Part shown: in pieces, positions 1-5,446 of the stretch | Position numbering within the stretch: position 1 is the stretch's first letter | Layout: each line of letters opens with the position of its first letter | Origin: Tannerella sp. | GTDB taxonomy: Bacteria; Bacteroidota; Bacteroidia; Bacteroidales; Tannerellaceae | DNA: 8,858 nt | Assembly (NCBI GenBank): GCA_031289445.1 | Contig: JAITPL010000203.1 | Location: 1-8,858, forward strand | Direction of reading: 5' to 3' | Notes under the pieces: model-generated | What the model was told of the DNA's origin: nothing | Databases searched by the model: none | What the model saw: only the letters and a program-made list of their open reading frames with translations | Program-made: the position numbers and the translations under genes

Positions 1-179
1 ACTGCCAAAGTGGTAGCGGCATGGCTTTTCAGGCGTGGCGCCCAAAAGTTATCGGTGATTTTCACGTGCGAAAAGTCCACCGGCGTAATCATCTTAAAAG
101 GCGCTTCATTCGCCTTTTGCGCTTCTGTACAACCGAATACGGTAGCAAGAGAGATAAGAAAAAACAGAATTCGTTTCAT
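1..179 (-). CDS. GH127-like (DUF1680) glycoside hydrolase, N-terminal part only
   Basis: Fifty-nine complete codons are visible from the ATG at 177-179; the gene continues past the left edge. The first ~17 residues (MKRILFFLISLATVFGC) form a signal peptide with a weak lipobox (VFG|C), so export, possibly as a lipoprotein, is likely. Residues 31-50 include the stretch VDFSHVKITDNFWAPRL, which matches the N-terminus of the GH127 / DUF1680 family (beta-L-arabinofuranosidase-like). Members of that family remove L-arabinofuranose or related sugars from plant glycans in Bacteroidetes. The catalytic cysteine and glutamate region lies outside the window, so substrate and activity cannot be judged. 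The start is supported by a promoter about 30-65 bp upstream and no earlier in-frame start downstream of it. The family call rests on a short stretch and is moderately firm. Confidence 0.72.
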   Translation of the reverse strand, partial: MKRILFFLISLATVFGCTEAQKANEAPFKMITPVDFSHVKITDNFWAPRLKSHAATTLA

Positions 180-210
180 TTGTATTGGAATTTTATGTGT
201 TATCAGGGCG

Positions 211-244
211 CAAATATAGTAAATATAATGATTACTGCGTCAAA
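211..244 (-). promoter_or_regulatory. Candidate Bacteroidetes promoter of the GH127-like gene
   Basis: On the minus strand the sequence reads TTTG (241-244), 22 bp, then TATATTTG (211-218), which fits the Bacteroidetes -33 TTTG / -7 TAnnTTTG pattern. The spacing is slightly longer than the usual ~19-21 bp. Transcription would begin near 205, leaving a leader of about 25 nt before the ATG at 179. Confidence 0.6.
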
Positions 245-365
245 TTTTCACAAAAATATTTTTTATGCGCCTTCTGAAAGATGCCGGGCTTTTCTTTGCC
301 TATTTGAGCGGCATCAATTTCCGCATTCGGGAAAACATGCCTGTACGGAAGAAGAAAATTACTAA

Positions 366-401
366 CCGTACTTTCCATGTTACACGAAAAGGACTTTACG
401 G
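366..401 (-). terminator. Possible stem-loop terminator after the DUF6261 gene
   Basis: Just after the stop codon at 406-408 the minus strand has CCGTA ... TACGG (outer stem, 397-401 with 366-370) and an inner CTTTTC / GGAAAG stem with one G-T pair. A T-rich stretch with interruptions follows. The stem is bulged and there is no clean T run, so this is only a candidate. Confidence 0.3.
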
Positions 402-405
402 TTGT

Positions 406-1362
406 TTACAGCATGCGTGCGATGTTGAATGTTATGATTTTTGTGCCCTTGTATGTGCCTTTGCCGCGGACTGTTATTTCTGCGTCGCCAAGGTTGATGT
501 TGTCCTTGTAGGTCACGGTGAAATCGGTCGCGAAGACGAGTTTTTTGGTTTCCTGTCCTTCCTCCACGCAGTGAAGTTCGGGGATAACGATGACCGGCTC
601 GCCTGTATATGTCTGTACCGGAACAGGTACTGCTACCGTGTCGGCTATGTTTTTGCGGGTACGGTGAGGAGTGTCGTGTTCGTTGAAGTAGGCTATCTCG
701 ACGTTGAGTTGACGCACAAGTGCTCCGCACAGGGCTTCGCCGCCGGTAACTATGTTGGCATCCAGTATGCCGGTTATTCTTTTGTAAACGGCTTCGATTT
801 CGTGGCGTATGCCGTTTCTGAGCCGTCCTTGCGGGCGATTGCTTACTTCTGCACTGCGTTGCTGCATAAGGCCGGTAATGGCGAGGTTGTCGTTCAGGAT
901 ATATGTTACCCAAGAGTTGACGCCTACTTTGGTTACATCCACGGCAAGGCGGCCGGTAAATTCGTCGGTCAGTTTGGTTACCGTTGCCGTCTGTTCTTCG
1001 AGGGGCATGGAGTAGATAATACCGAGCTGCTGAATGCGTTCGTAAAGCATCCGTGCGGACTCGGCTACCTGCGGATCGTGGCTGTGAAGTGCGGATTTGA
1101 CGGCGTCGGTAAGACCGTGAAGGTCGTTTCCGGTCTGTTCGTCCAACTCGTTAATCCGGATTGTAAGCGGGCTTTTGCGGTCGAAGTTATATGCTGTCCT
1201 TTCGATTGCGAGCAGTCTGTTGAACTCTGTAAGCTCGGTCGGTACAAGCAGGGCTACATCTTTATAGACAACAAATAAATTGCCGAAAACGTCCATAAAC
1301 TGGTAGTGCGCCGCGTTGCGCATTCTATATGTCTTAACTGATTTAACGTGGAGTATGTCCAT
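406..1362 (-). CDS. DUF6261 family protein with C-terminal beta-rich domain
   Basis: The protein has 318 residues. Residues 1 to ~228 match the DUF6261 family, common in Bacteroidales and of unknown function: the start MDILHVKSVKTYRMRNAAHYQF, the segment LTDAVKSALHSHDPQVAESA (84-103) and VNSWVTYILNDN (148-159) fit the usual helical pattern. A linker rich in Val/Pro (~240-250) leads to residues 251-315, which resemble the small beta-sandwich repeat seen in many surface proteins (pattern Y-T-G-x-P ... DFTVTYKDN-x-N-x-G ... GKGTYKGTK-x-x-T-F-x-I). That module is usually extracellular, yet no signal peptide is visible here. Its ATG lies inside the last codons of the repeat ORF upstream (20-bp overlap), and no separate promoter is seen between them, so the two are probably co-transcribed. 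Family call firm; function unknown. Confidence 0.87.
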   Translation of the reverse strand: MDILHVKSVKTYRMRNAAHYQFMDVFGNLFVVYKDVALLVPTELTEFNRLLAIERTAYNFDRKSPLTIRINELDEQTGNDLHGLTDAVKSALHSHDPQVAESARMLYERIQQLGIIYSMPLEEQTATVTKLTDEFTGRLAVDVTKVGVNSWVTYILNDNLAITGLMQQRSAEVSNRPQGRLRNGIRHEIEAVYKRITGILDANIVTGGEALCGALVRQLNVEIAYFNEHDTPHRTRKNIADTVAVPVPVQTYTGEPVIVIPELHCVEEGQETKKLVFATDFTVTYKDNINLGDAEITVRGKGTYKGTKIITFNIARML

Positions 1363-1963
1363 TTTGTCTGATATTTAATTGATTATTATGTGTATTTGAT
1401 TGTGAACTGTTTGTTGAGGATGGATGAACCGTGAAAATGCCATGAAACTTAACAGTTTGCGCGTTCTTAAACTCGATTAACGGGTTTTTTGAGTACCGAG
1501 GCAAGAATATACCTGTGACCGTCACGGTTTTTGAATACGGAGATGCAGTGATACCGGTTATACCCGTGATTTTTGAATACTGAGATGAGGTGATACTAAG
1601 TACACCCGGGTTTTTTGAATACTGAGATGAGGTGATACTAAGTACACCCGGATTTTTCGAGTCCGGAGATGCAGTGATACTGTGTACACCCGGATTTTTC
1701 GAGTCCGAAAATGCGGTGATACTGTGTACACCCGGGTTTTTCGAGTCCGGAAATGCGGTGATACTGTGTACACCCGGGTTTTTCGAGTCCGGAGATGCGG
1801 TGATACTGTGTACACCCCGGGTTTTAGAGTTTGCAGGTGCTATTGTTGCTCTGTTCGCTGCATGCCTGAAACTCCGGCAAGCTTGCGTCCTTTGACCGCC
1901 TGCTCTTCGGAGAATGGAGGCTGTTGTGCTCCTGCCGGTTTGTTTGAAATCTTCCTTTTTCAT
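1343..1963 (-). CDS. Hypothetical repeat-containing protein with 14-residue repeats
   Basis: No family is recognised. From the ATG at 1961-1963 the frame gives 206 residues. Residues 1 to ~46 are a basic non-repetitive leader starting MKKEDFKQTGRSTT. The next ~120 residues are 14-residue repeats of the form NPGVHSITASPDSK, grading into NPGVLSITSSQYSK and then degenerate copies. The last ~40 residues are Asn/Gln/Ser-rich and non-repetitive. Support for coding: the strong promoter at 1988-2018 puts transcription start about 18 nt before this ATG, the repeat length is a multiple of three in all copies, this is the only frame of the minus strand open through all of them, and several differences between the best copies are silent (ACC/ACT, AAC/AAT, TCG/TCA). 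Against: Asn-Pro-Gly-Val repeats of this kind are not familiar, a different frame of the leader looks more protein-like, and other frames are also open in the core. Could be a rapidly changing protein or a non-coding minisatellite. Confidence 0.4.
   Translation of the reverse strand: MKKEDFKQTGRSTTASILRRAGGQRTQACRSFRHAANRATIAPANSKTRGVHSITASPDSKNPGVHSITAFPDSKNPGVHSITAFSDSKNPGVHSITASPDSKNPGVLSITSSQYSKNPGVLSITSSQYSKITGITGITASPYSKTVTVTGIFLPRYSKNPLIEFKNAQTVKFHGIFTVHPSSTNSSQSNTHNNQLNIRQNGHTPR
1485..1845. repeat. Tandem array of about nine 42-bp repeats
   Basis: The motif GAG/GAA following a T run recurs at 1491, 1533, 1575, 1617, 1659, 1701, 1743, 1785 and 1827, exactly 42 bp apart each time. The central copies (1575-1826) are the best conserved; both ends are degenerate but stay in register without any insertion or deletion. 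There are two subtypes: the left copies (1575, 1617) have TACTGAGATGAGGTGATACT and the right ones have TCCGGAGATGCGGTGATACT. Each good unit contains the palindromes CCCGGG and, in the right copies, GTGTACAC. Confidence 0.95.
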
Positions 1964-1987
1964 TAATTTATACGACTTATAAGGCCA

Positions 1988-2018
1988 CAAAGATAATGTT
2001 TATTTGCGGAATGACAAA
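1988..2018 (-). promoter_or_regulatory. Consensus Bacteroidetes promoter for the repeat ORF and DUF6261 gene
   Basis: The minus strand reads TTTG (2015-2018), exactly 19 bp, then TATCTTTG (1988-1995), a perfect match to the -33 TTTG / -7 TAnnTTTG promoter of Bacteroidetes. Transcription should start near 1981. It rules out the upstream TTG start at 1988-1990, which lies inside the -7 box, and favours the ATG at 1963. It is the most canonical promoter in the window. Confidence 0.8.
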
Positions 2019-2050
2019 ATTTCTTCAAAAAAAAAATATTTTTCCCCTGT

Positions 2051-2258
2051 GAATATGCATGTCCGGGCGGACAAAAAAAAATACATGCTAAATCCTTCTC
2101 TATTGGAATGCATGTCCAGGCGGACAAGAGATGTTTGTATCTCTATTGGAATGCATGTCCGGGCGGACAAGAGATGTTTGTATCTCACTGGAATGCATGT
2201 CCAGGCGGACAAGAGATGTTTGTATCTCATTGGAATGCATGTCCGGGCGGACAAGAGG
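2051..2258. repeat. Tandem array of 42/43-bp units with the palindrome TGTCC-N4-GGACA
   Basis: Units start at 2105 (43 bp), 2148, 2190 and 2232 (42 bp apart), preceded by a partial copy at 2051 that shares only the palindrome region. Each carries ATGCATGTCCRGGCGGACA, i.e. the inverted repeat TGTCC-N4-GGACA, at 2060, 2113, 2156, 2198 and 2240. The three full units also hold a second inverted repeat, GAGAT-gtttgt-ATCTC. The only difference inside the palindrome is A or G in its 4-bp centre. One unit has an extra base, which breaks any reading frame, so the array is probably not coding. It lies immediately upstream of the promoter at 1988-2018. Confidence 0.93.
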
Positions 2259-2295
2259 CGATTCGGTTCACTGACATGTATGGTTATAGGTTTTT

Positions 2296-2400
2296 ATTCA
2301 CTGTTCACTAATCACTGTTCGTTATTCACTGTTCACTCTTCGTTATTCACTGTTCACTCTTCGTTATTCACTGTTCACTAATCACTGTTCACTATCCCTT
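2296..2400. repeat. Heptamer array H1 after trkH
   Basis: Fifteen consecutive 7-bp units with no slip in register: ATTCACT, GTTCACT, AATCACT, plus GTTCGTT and CTTCGTT variants and a final ATCCCTT. A 21-bp higher-order repeat (three heptamers) is seen at 2324-2365. The array runs right into the trkH stop codon at 2399-2401, so it forms the entire immediate 3' flank of that gene. Its units are reverse complements of those in the array at 5214-5325. Confidence 0.95.
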
Positions 2401-3853
2401 ATCTTTTCCAGAATCCCGGCAGCAGTACGGTCAGCACCGTGAATATCTCAAGCCGTCCTACGAGCATGATAAAGCATACATACCACTTGGAGACGTCCGA
2501 TATGCTGCTCATGTTACCCTCCGAGAGCGAGCCGAGCGAGAGGCCTACGTTGCTTATTGCGGAGATTGCCGTGCCTATCGACTCCTCAAACGACAGACCG
2601 TTTACTAACAGAAACAGCCAGCTGAAACCTATAAGCATTATGTAAACCATGAGGAAGACATGCACGTTGTGAACAATATCCTTGGAGACAGCCCGACCGT
2701 TGAAGCGCACCGGCAGGATAGCGGCGGGATGCGTCTGTTTGCGAAACTCGTTCAGCATGTTCTTCATCAGAATCATGGCGCGACCCATCTTCAGACCGCC
2801 GCTTGTAGAGCCGCAACAGCCGCAGACCACCATCAAAAACAGGGCTATAAGCCAGTAGAACTGACCCCACGATATAAAATCGGACGCAAGGAAACCGCTT
2901 GTTGTGGCCAGCGAAATGACTTGAAACGCACCCTTGCGGATACTGTGTTCAATACCTGTCTCGAAGCCCCCTATCAATAGCCAGGCGACGGTTATCACTA
3001 TAAATATAAGATAGTAAACAAAAAACCAGCGCGTCTCCTCGTCGTTCGTGAGACGGCGAAAATCACCCTGCAGGGCAAAGAAGAACAGCGTCAGTTTCAT
3101 TGAAGCCATTATCATGCAAACAATCATCACATACTCCGTGTAAGCCGAGTCCCAGTAAGCAATGCTGGCGTTTTTAGTAGAGTAACCTCCGGTGGAGATG
3201 CCTGTCATGGCGTGGTTTATGGCGTCGAACAAGTCCATAGGCCCTATCCACAGCAGGAAAGTAAAGATAAGGGTCAGCATGAGGTAGATGCTCGAAATGC
3301 GTTTGGCAACCTGCGTCACGCGAGGCCGGAAGCGGTCGAAGGCAAAGCCTGTAGTCTCCGCTTCGACAAGTTGCGAGGCGTTGCCCCCGAACATCGGCAA
3401 CAAAGCCACCGTAAAGACAATCATGCCTATGCCGCCCTGCCACTGCATCAGACTGCGCCAGAAAAGTATGCCGTGGGGAAGCCTCTCGACGTCCTTGAAA
3501 GCCGTCGCGCCGGTAGTGGTGAATCCCGACATGGTCTCCAGAAAAGCATCCGTAAGGTTATCCAGATATCCTCCGATAAGGAAAGGCAAAGTGCCGAAGA
3601 ACGACAGCGTAAGCCAGATAAGCGTAACGGTCAGGATGCCTTCGCGGATACCGGCCTTGCTCTCGTCGGCCCGGCGTCCGAGGAGTACCAGAAACAGTCC
3701 CGAAACACACATTATTACCGACGACGTGAGCAAATGCGCCTCGTCCTCGCCGCCGTAAATGAAAGCGACGCCGGTAGCCATCAGCATGAACACCGTTTCA
3801 AAGAGCAGTATAAGCCCAAGCGTTTTCAGTATGTATAAGCCGTTTATATGCAT
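2399..3853 (-). CDS. trkH: Trk-type potassium uptake channel subunit TrkH
   Basis: The protein has 484 residues, the normal full length for TrkH, the membrane subunit that carries K+ inward through the inner membrane under control of TrkA. Hydrophobic segments run through the whole length. The four pore loops of the TrkH/KtrB fold are visible: TTTGA at 112-116, STGG at 220-223, TTSGF at 317-321 and SNVGLS at 434-439. The C-terminal GRLEIFTVL (466-474) is a family signature. A glycine/cysteine/serine-rich stretch CGCCGSTSGGLKMGR lies at 344-358, where the family has its GSTxGGxK motif. The ATG is 6 bp after the trkA stop, so the pair is one operon and probably translationally linked. The 3' end abuts a heptamer repeat array. 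No sign of damage. Very sure of the family. Confidence 0.97.
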   Translation of the reverse strand: MHINGLYILKTLGLILLFETVFMLMATGVAFIYGGEDEAHLLTSSVIMCVSGLFLVLLGRRADESKAGIREGILTVTLIWLTLSFFGTLPFLIGGYLDNLTDAFLETMSGFTTTGATAFKDVERLPHGILFWRSLMQWQGGIGMIVFTVALLPMFGGNASQLVEAETTGFAFDRFRPRVTQVAKRISSIYLMLTLIFTFLLWIGPMDLFDAINHAMTGISTGGYSTKNASIAYWDSAYTEYVMIVCMIMASMKLTLFFFALQGDFRRLTNDEETRWFFVYYLIFIVITVAWLLIGGFETGIEHSIRKGAFQVISLATTSGFLASDFISWGQFYWLIALFLMVVCGCCGSTSGGLKMGRAMILMKNMLNEFRKQTHPAAILPVRFNGRAVSKDIVHNVHVFLMVYIMLIGFSWLFLLVNGLSFEESIGTAISAISNVGLSLGSLSEGNMSSISDVSKWYVCFIMLVGRLEIFTVLTVLLPGFWKR

Positions 3854-3859
3854 GAGGGG

Positions 3860-5200
3860 TCAGTTAAAGAAGTCTTCGAGTTTGCGCATTGCCGTGTCGA
3901 GGCAGAACACTACTACGCGGTCGTGCGCCTCGACCTGCGTTTCGCCGTCAACCATCATCGGCTCGCCGTTGCGGATAAGCCCGCCGAGCGTCATGTCCTT
4001 GGGCAGACGCAGTTCGCGCACTTTCTTTTTGGTGATGCGCGAGCCTTCGGGCGCGACCAGCTCGGCTACATCGGCGCTTGCGAAGGTCATGCACTTGACG
4101 TTCGACACGTCGGCGTCAAGCAGGAACTGATAGATATGGCTTGCTGCAATCATCTTCTTGTTGATGATTGTGCCTATGTCGAGCTTCTCGGCCATAGGTA
4201 TGTAGTCGATGTTCTCAACCTGAGCGACCGTCTTCTTCACCCCGAAGCGCTTGGCGGCAAGGCAGGCAAGTATGTTAGTGCTTTCGTTGTCGGTCAGGGT
4301 GATGAAAGCCTGCGAGTCGCGTATTCCCTCCTGCACGAGCAGATCGGTATCGCGTCCGTCGCCGTTGATGATAAGCACGTTTGAGGGCACGGTCTCCGAG
4401 AGGCGGACAGCTTTTTCCTTTAGAGGCTCGATGATGGTGATATGGATGTTGTCGGGCAGATATTGCGAGGCGCGGACGGCAATGCGGCTGCCTCCCATGA
4501 TGATGATTTTCTTTACCTCGGAGTCGTCCTTGCCTGTCAAGCGCCGTATCTCGTCGATGTTGTGTTTCATGGCGGTGAAGAAAACGATGTCGCCCGACAG
4601 GATACAGTCGTTTCCGCCGGGTATGATGGTGTCGTTATCGCGTTTGATGGCGACGATATGATAGAGTTTGCCGTCCGTGCGGACTAACTCGGTCAGGTAC
4701 TTGTTGACTATCGGCGCTTTCTCGCGCACCTTGACGCCCGCCAGAATCAGTGCCCCGCCGAGCAAGTCCCAATACTGCCTCGTCCATGTACGCTTGATGG
4801 CCGCTACTATCTCCTTGGCCGCCAACATCTCCGGATATATCATGGAATTGACGCCCAGACTGTTGAAAAACTCCTTGTTCTTGGGCAACAGATACTCGTA
4901 GTTGTTGATGCGGGCGAAAGTCTTCTCGGCGCCCATCTTCGAGGCCAACATGCAAGCGGTAATGTTGGTGGCTTCTTCGGTCGTAACGCTGATGAAGAGG
5001 TCCATACGGTCTATACCGGCGCTCTCAAGGTCCTTTAGAGAGGTCGGATTGCCGGTGAAAGGCATTATCTCCATGCCCGAACGGGCGAAAGCCAACTTGT
5101 CTTCTTCGGGGTCCATCAAAATGATGTCATGTTTCTCTTTCGAGAGCATCTTGGCTAAATGCGTCCCTACTTCCCCCGCTCCTGCAATTAATATTTTCAT
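3860..5200 (-). CDS. trkA: Trk potassium uptake regulator TrkA
   Basis: A 446-residue cytoplasmic protein with the duplicated TrkA architecture: RCK_N (1 to ~120), RCK_C (~140-225), RCK_N (~231-350) and RCK_C (~365-446). It binds NAD(H) and nucleotides and gates the TrkH channel. The first Rossmann motif GAGEVG (7-12) with Asp30 at the end of the second strand is intact. The second reads GGSRIA (236-241) with Glu258, so the last glycine is Ala. It lies directly upstream of trkH. The ATG at 5198-5200 is followed by the glycine-rich motif at the right distance, and the upstream 14 bp border a 7-bp repeat array; no TAnnTTTG box is found between it and dxs, so it may depend on read-through from dxs or on a non-consensus promoter. 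Confidence 0.97.
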   Translation of the reverse strand: MKILIAGAGEVGTHLAKMLSKEKHDIILMDPEEDKLAFARSGMEIMPFTGNPTSLKDLESAGIDRMDLFISVTTEEATNITACMLASKMGAEKTFARINNYEYLLPKNKEFFNSLGVNSMIYPEMLAAKEIVAAIKRTWTRQYWDLLGGALILAGVKVREKAPIVNKYLTELVRTDGKLYHIVAIKRDNDTIIPGGNDCILSGDIVFFTAMKHNIDEIRRLTGKDDSEVKKIIIMGGSRIAVRASQYLPDNIHITIIEPLKEKAVRLSETVPSNVLIINGDGRDTDLLVQEGIRDSQAFITLTDNESTNILACLAAKRFGVKKTVAQVENIDYIPMAEKLDIGTIINKKMIAASHIYQFLLDADVSNVKCMTFASADVAELVAPEGSRITKKKVRELRLPKDMTLGGLIRNGEPMMVDGETQVEAHDRVVVFCLDTAMRKLEDFFN

Positions 5201-5213
5201 AAAAAAGAAATTC

Positions 5214-5325
5214 AGTGAATAGTGAATAGTGATTAGTGATTAGTGATTAGTGAATAATGATTAGTGATTAGTGAATAGTGAATAATGATTAGTGAATAGT
5301 GAATAGTGAATAGTGATTAGTGATT
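5214..5325. repeat. Heptamer array H2 upstream of trkA
   Basis: Sixteen perfect-register 7-bp units of AGTGAAT, AGTGATT and AATGATT. AGTGAAT and AGTGATT are the exact reverse complements of the ATTCACT and AATCACT units of H1, so H1 and H2 form an inverted pair around trkH-trkA. The array ends 13 bp before the trkA start codon. Confidence 0.95.
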
Positions 5326-5341
5326 AATGCCGTTACCTGTT

Positions 5342-5368
5342 TCCTCAAAGTCCTCAAAGTCCTCACTC
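5342..5368. repeat. Three 9-bp repeats
   Basis: TCCTCAAAG occurs twice (5342-5350, 5351-5359), followed by a diverged copy TCCTCACTC (5360-5368). It lies between the two heptamer arrays of the dxs-trkA gap. On the minus strand it contains CTTTG twice but no TAnnTTTG, so I do not call a promoter. Confidence 0.8.
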
Positions 5369-5369
5369 T

Positions 5370-5446
5370 CAATTGTCAATTGTCAATTATCAATTGTCAA
5401 TTATCAATTGTCATTCATAATTCATAATTCACAATTCATAATTATT
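5370..5446. repeat. Heptamer array H3 overlapping the 3' end of dxs
   Basis: Eleven units in exact 7-bp register: CAATTGT/CAATTAT (5370-5411), then CATTCAT, AATTCAT, AATTCAC, AATTCAT and a degenerate AATTATT. The dxs stop codon (5422-5424) and its last five sense codons lie inside the array. Read in the frame GTCAATT and CATAATT, the units are reverse complements of the AATTGAC and AATTATG units of the array at 8486-8555. Confidence 0.93.

Noticed and set aside
265..1278. Long plus-strand open frame of 337 codons
   Set aside because: It lies opposite the DUF6261 gene, is rich in Cys, Tyr and Phe without recognisable motifs, and is a shadow of that gene's codon pattern.
1558..1815. 85-codon minus-strand frame through the 42-bp repeats (YTVSPHLRTRKTRV repeats)
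   Set aside because: It is another frame of the same repeats, starts inside the array and has no promoter at its own start; mentioned only because it is in phase with the protein-like leader frame.
2051..2082. Hairpin plus poly-A/T tract as an intrinsic terminator of trkH
   Set aside because: On the minus strand the T run comes before the hairpin, not after it; on the plus strand the hairpin is followed by A residues. Neither fits a terminator.
2051..2258. CRISPR array
   Set aside because: The whole 42-bp unit is repeated with few differences; there are no unique spacers and no cas genes nearby. The same holds for the array at 1485-1845.
2004..2381. Plus-strand open frame through the palindrome array with repeats like GMHVRADKRCLYLI
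   Set aside because: One repeat unit is 43 bp, which shifts the frame of the repeat between copies, the frame then runs into the heptamer array, and no promoter is seen for it; repeat arrays without stops give such frames for free.
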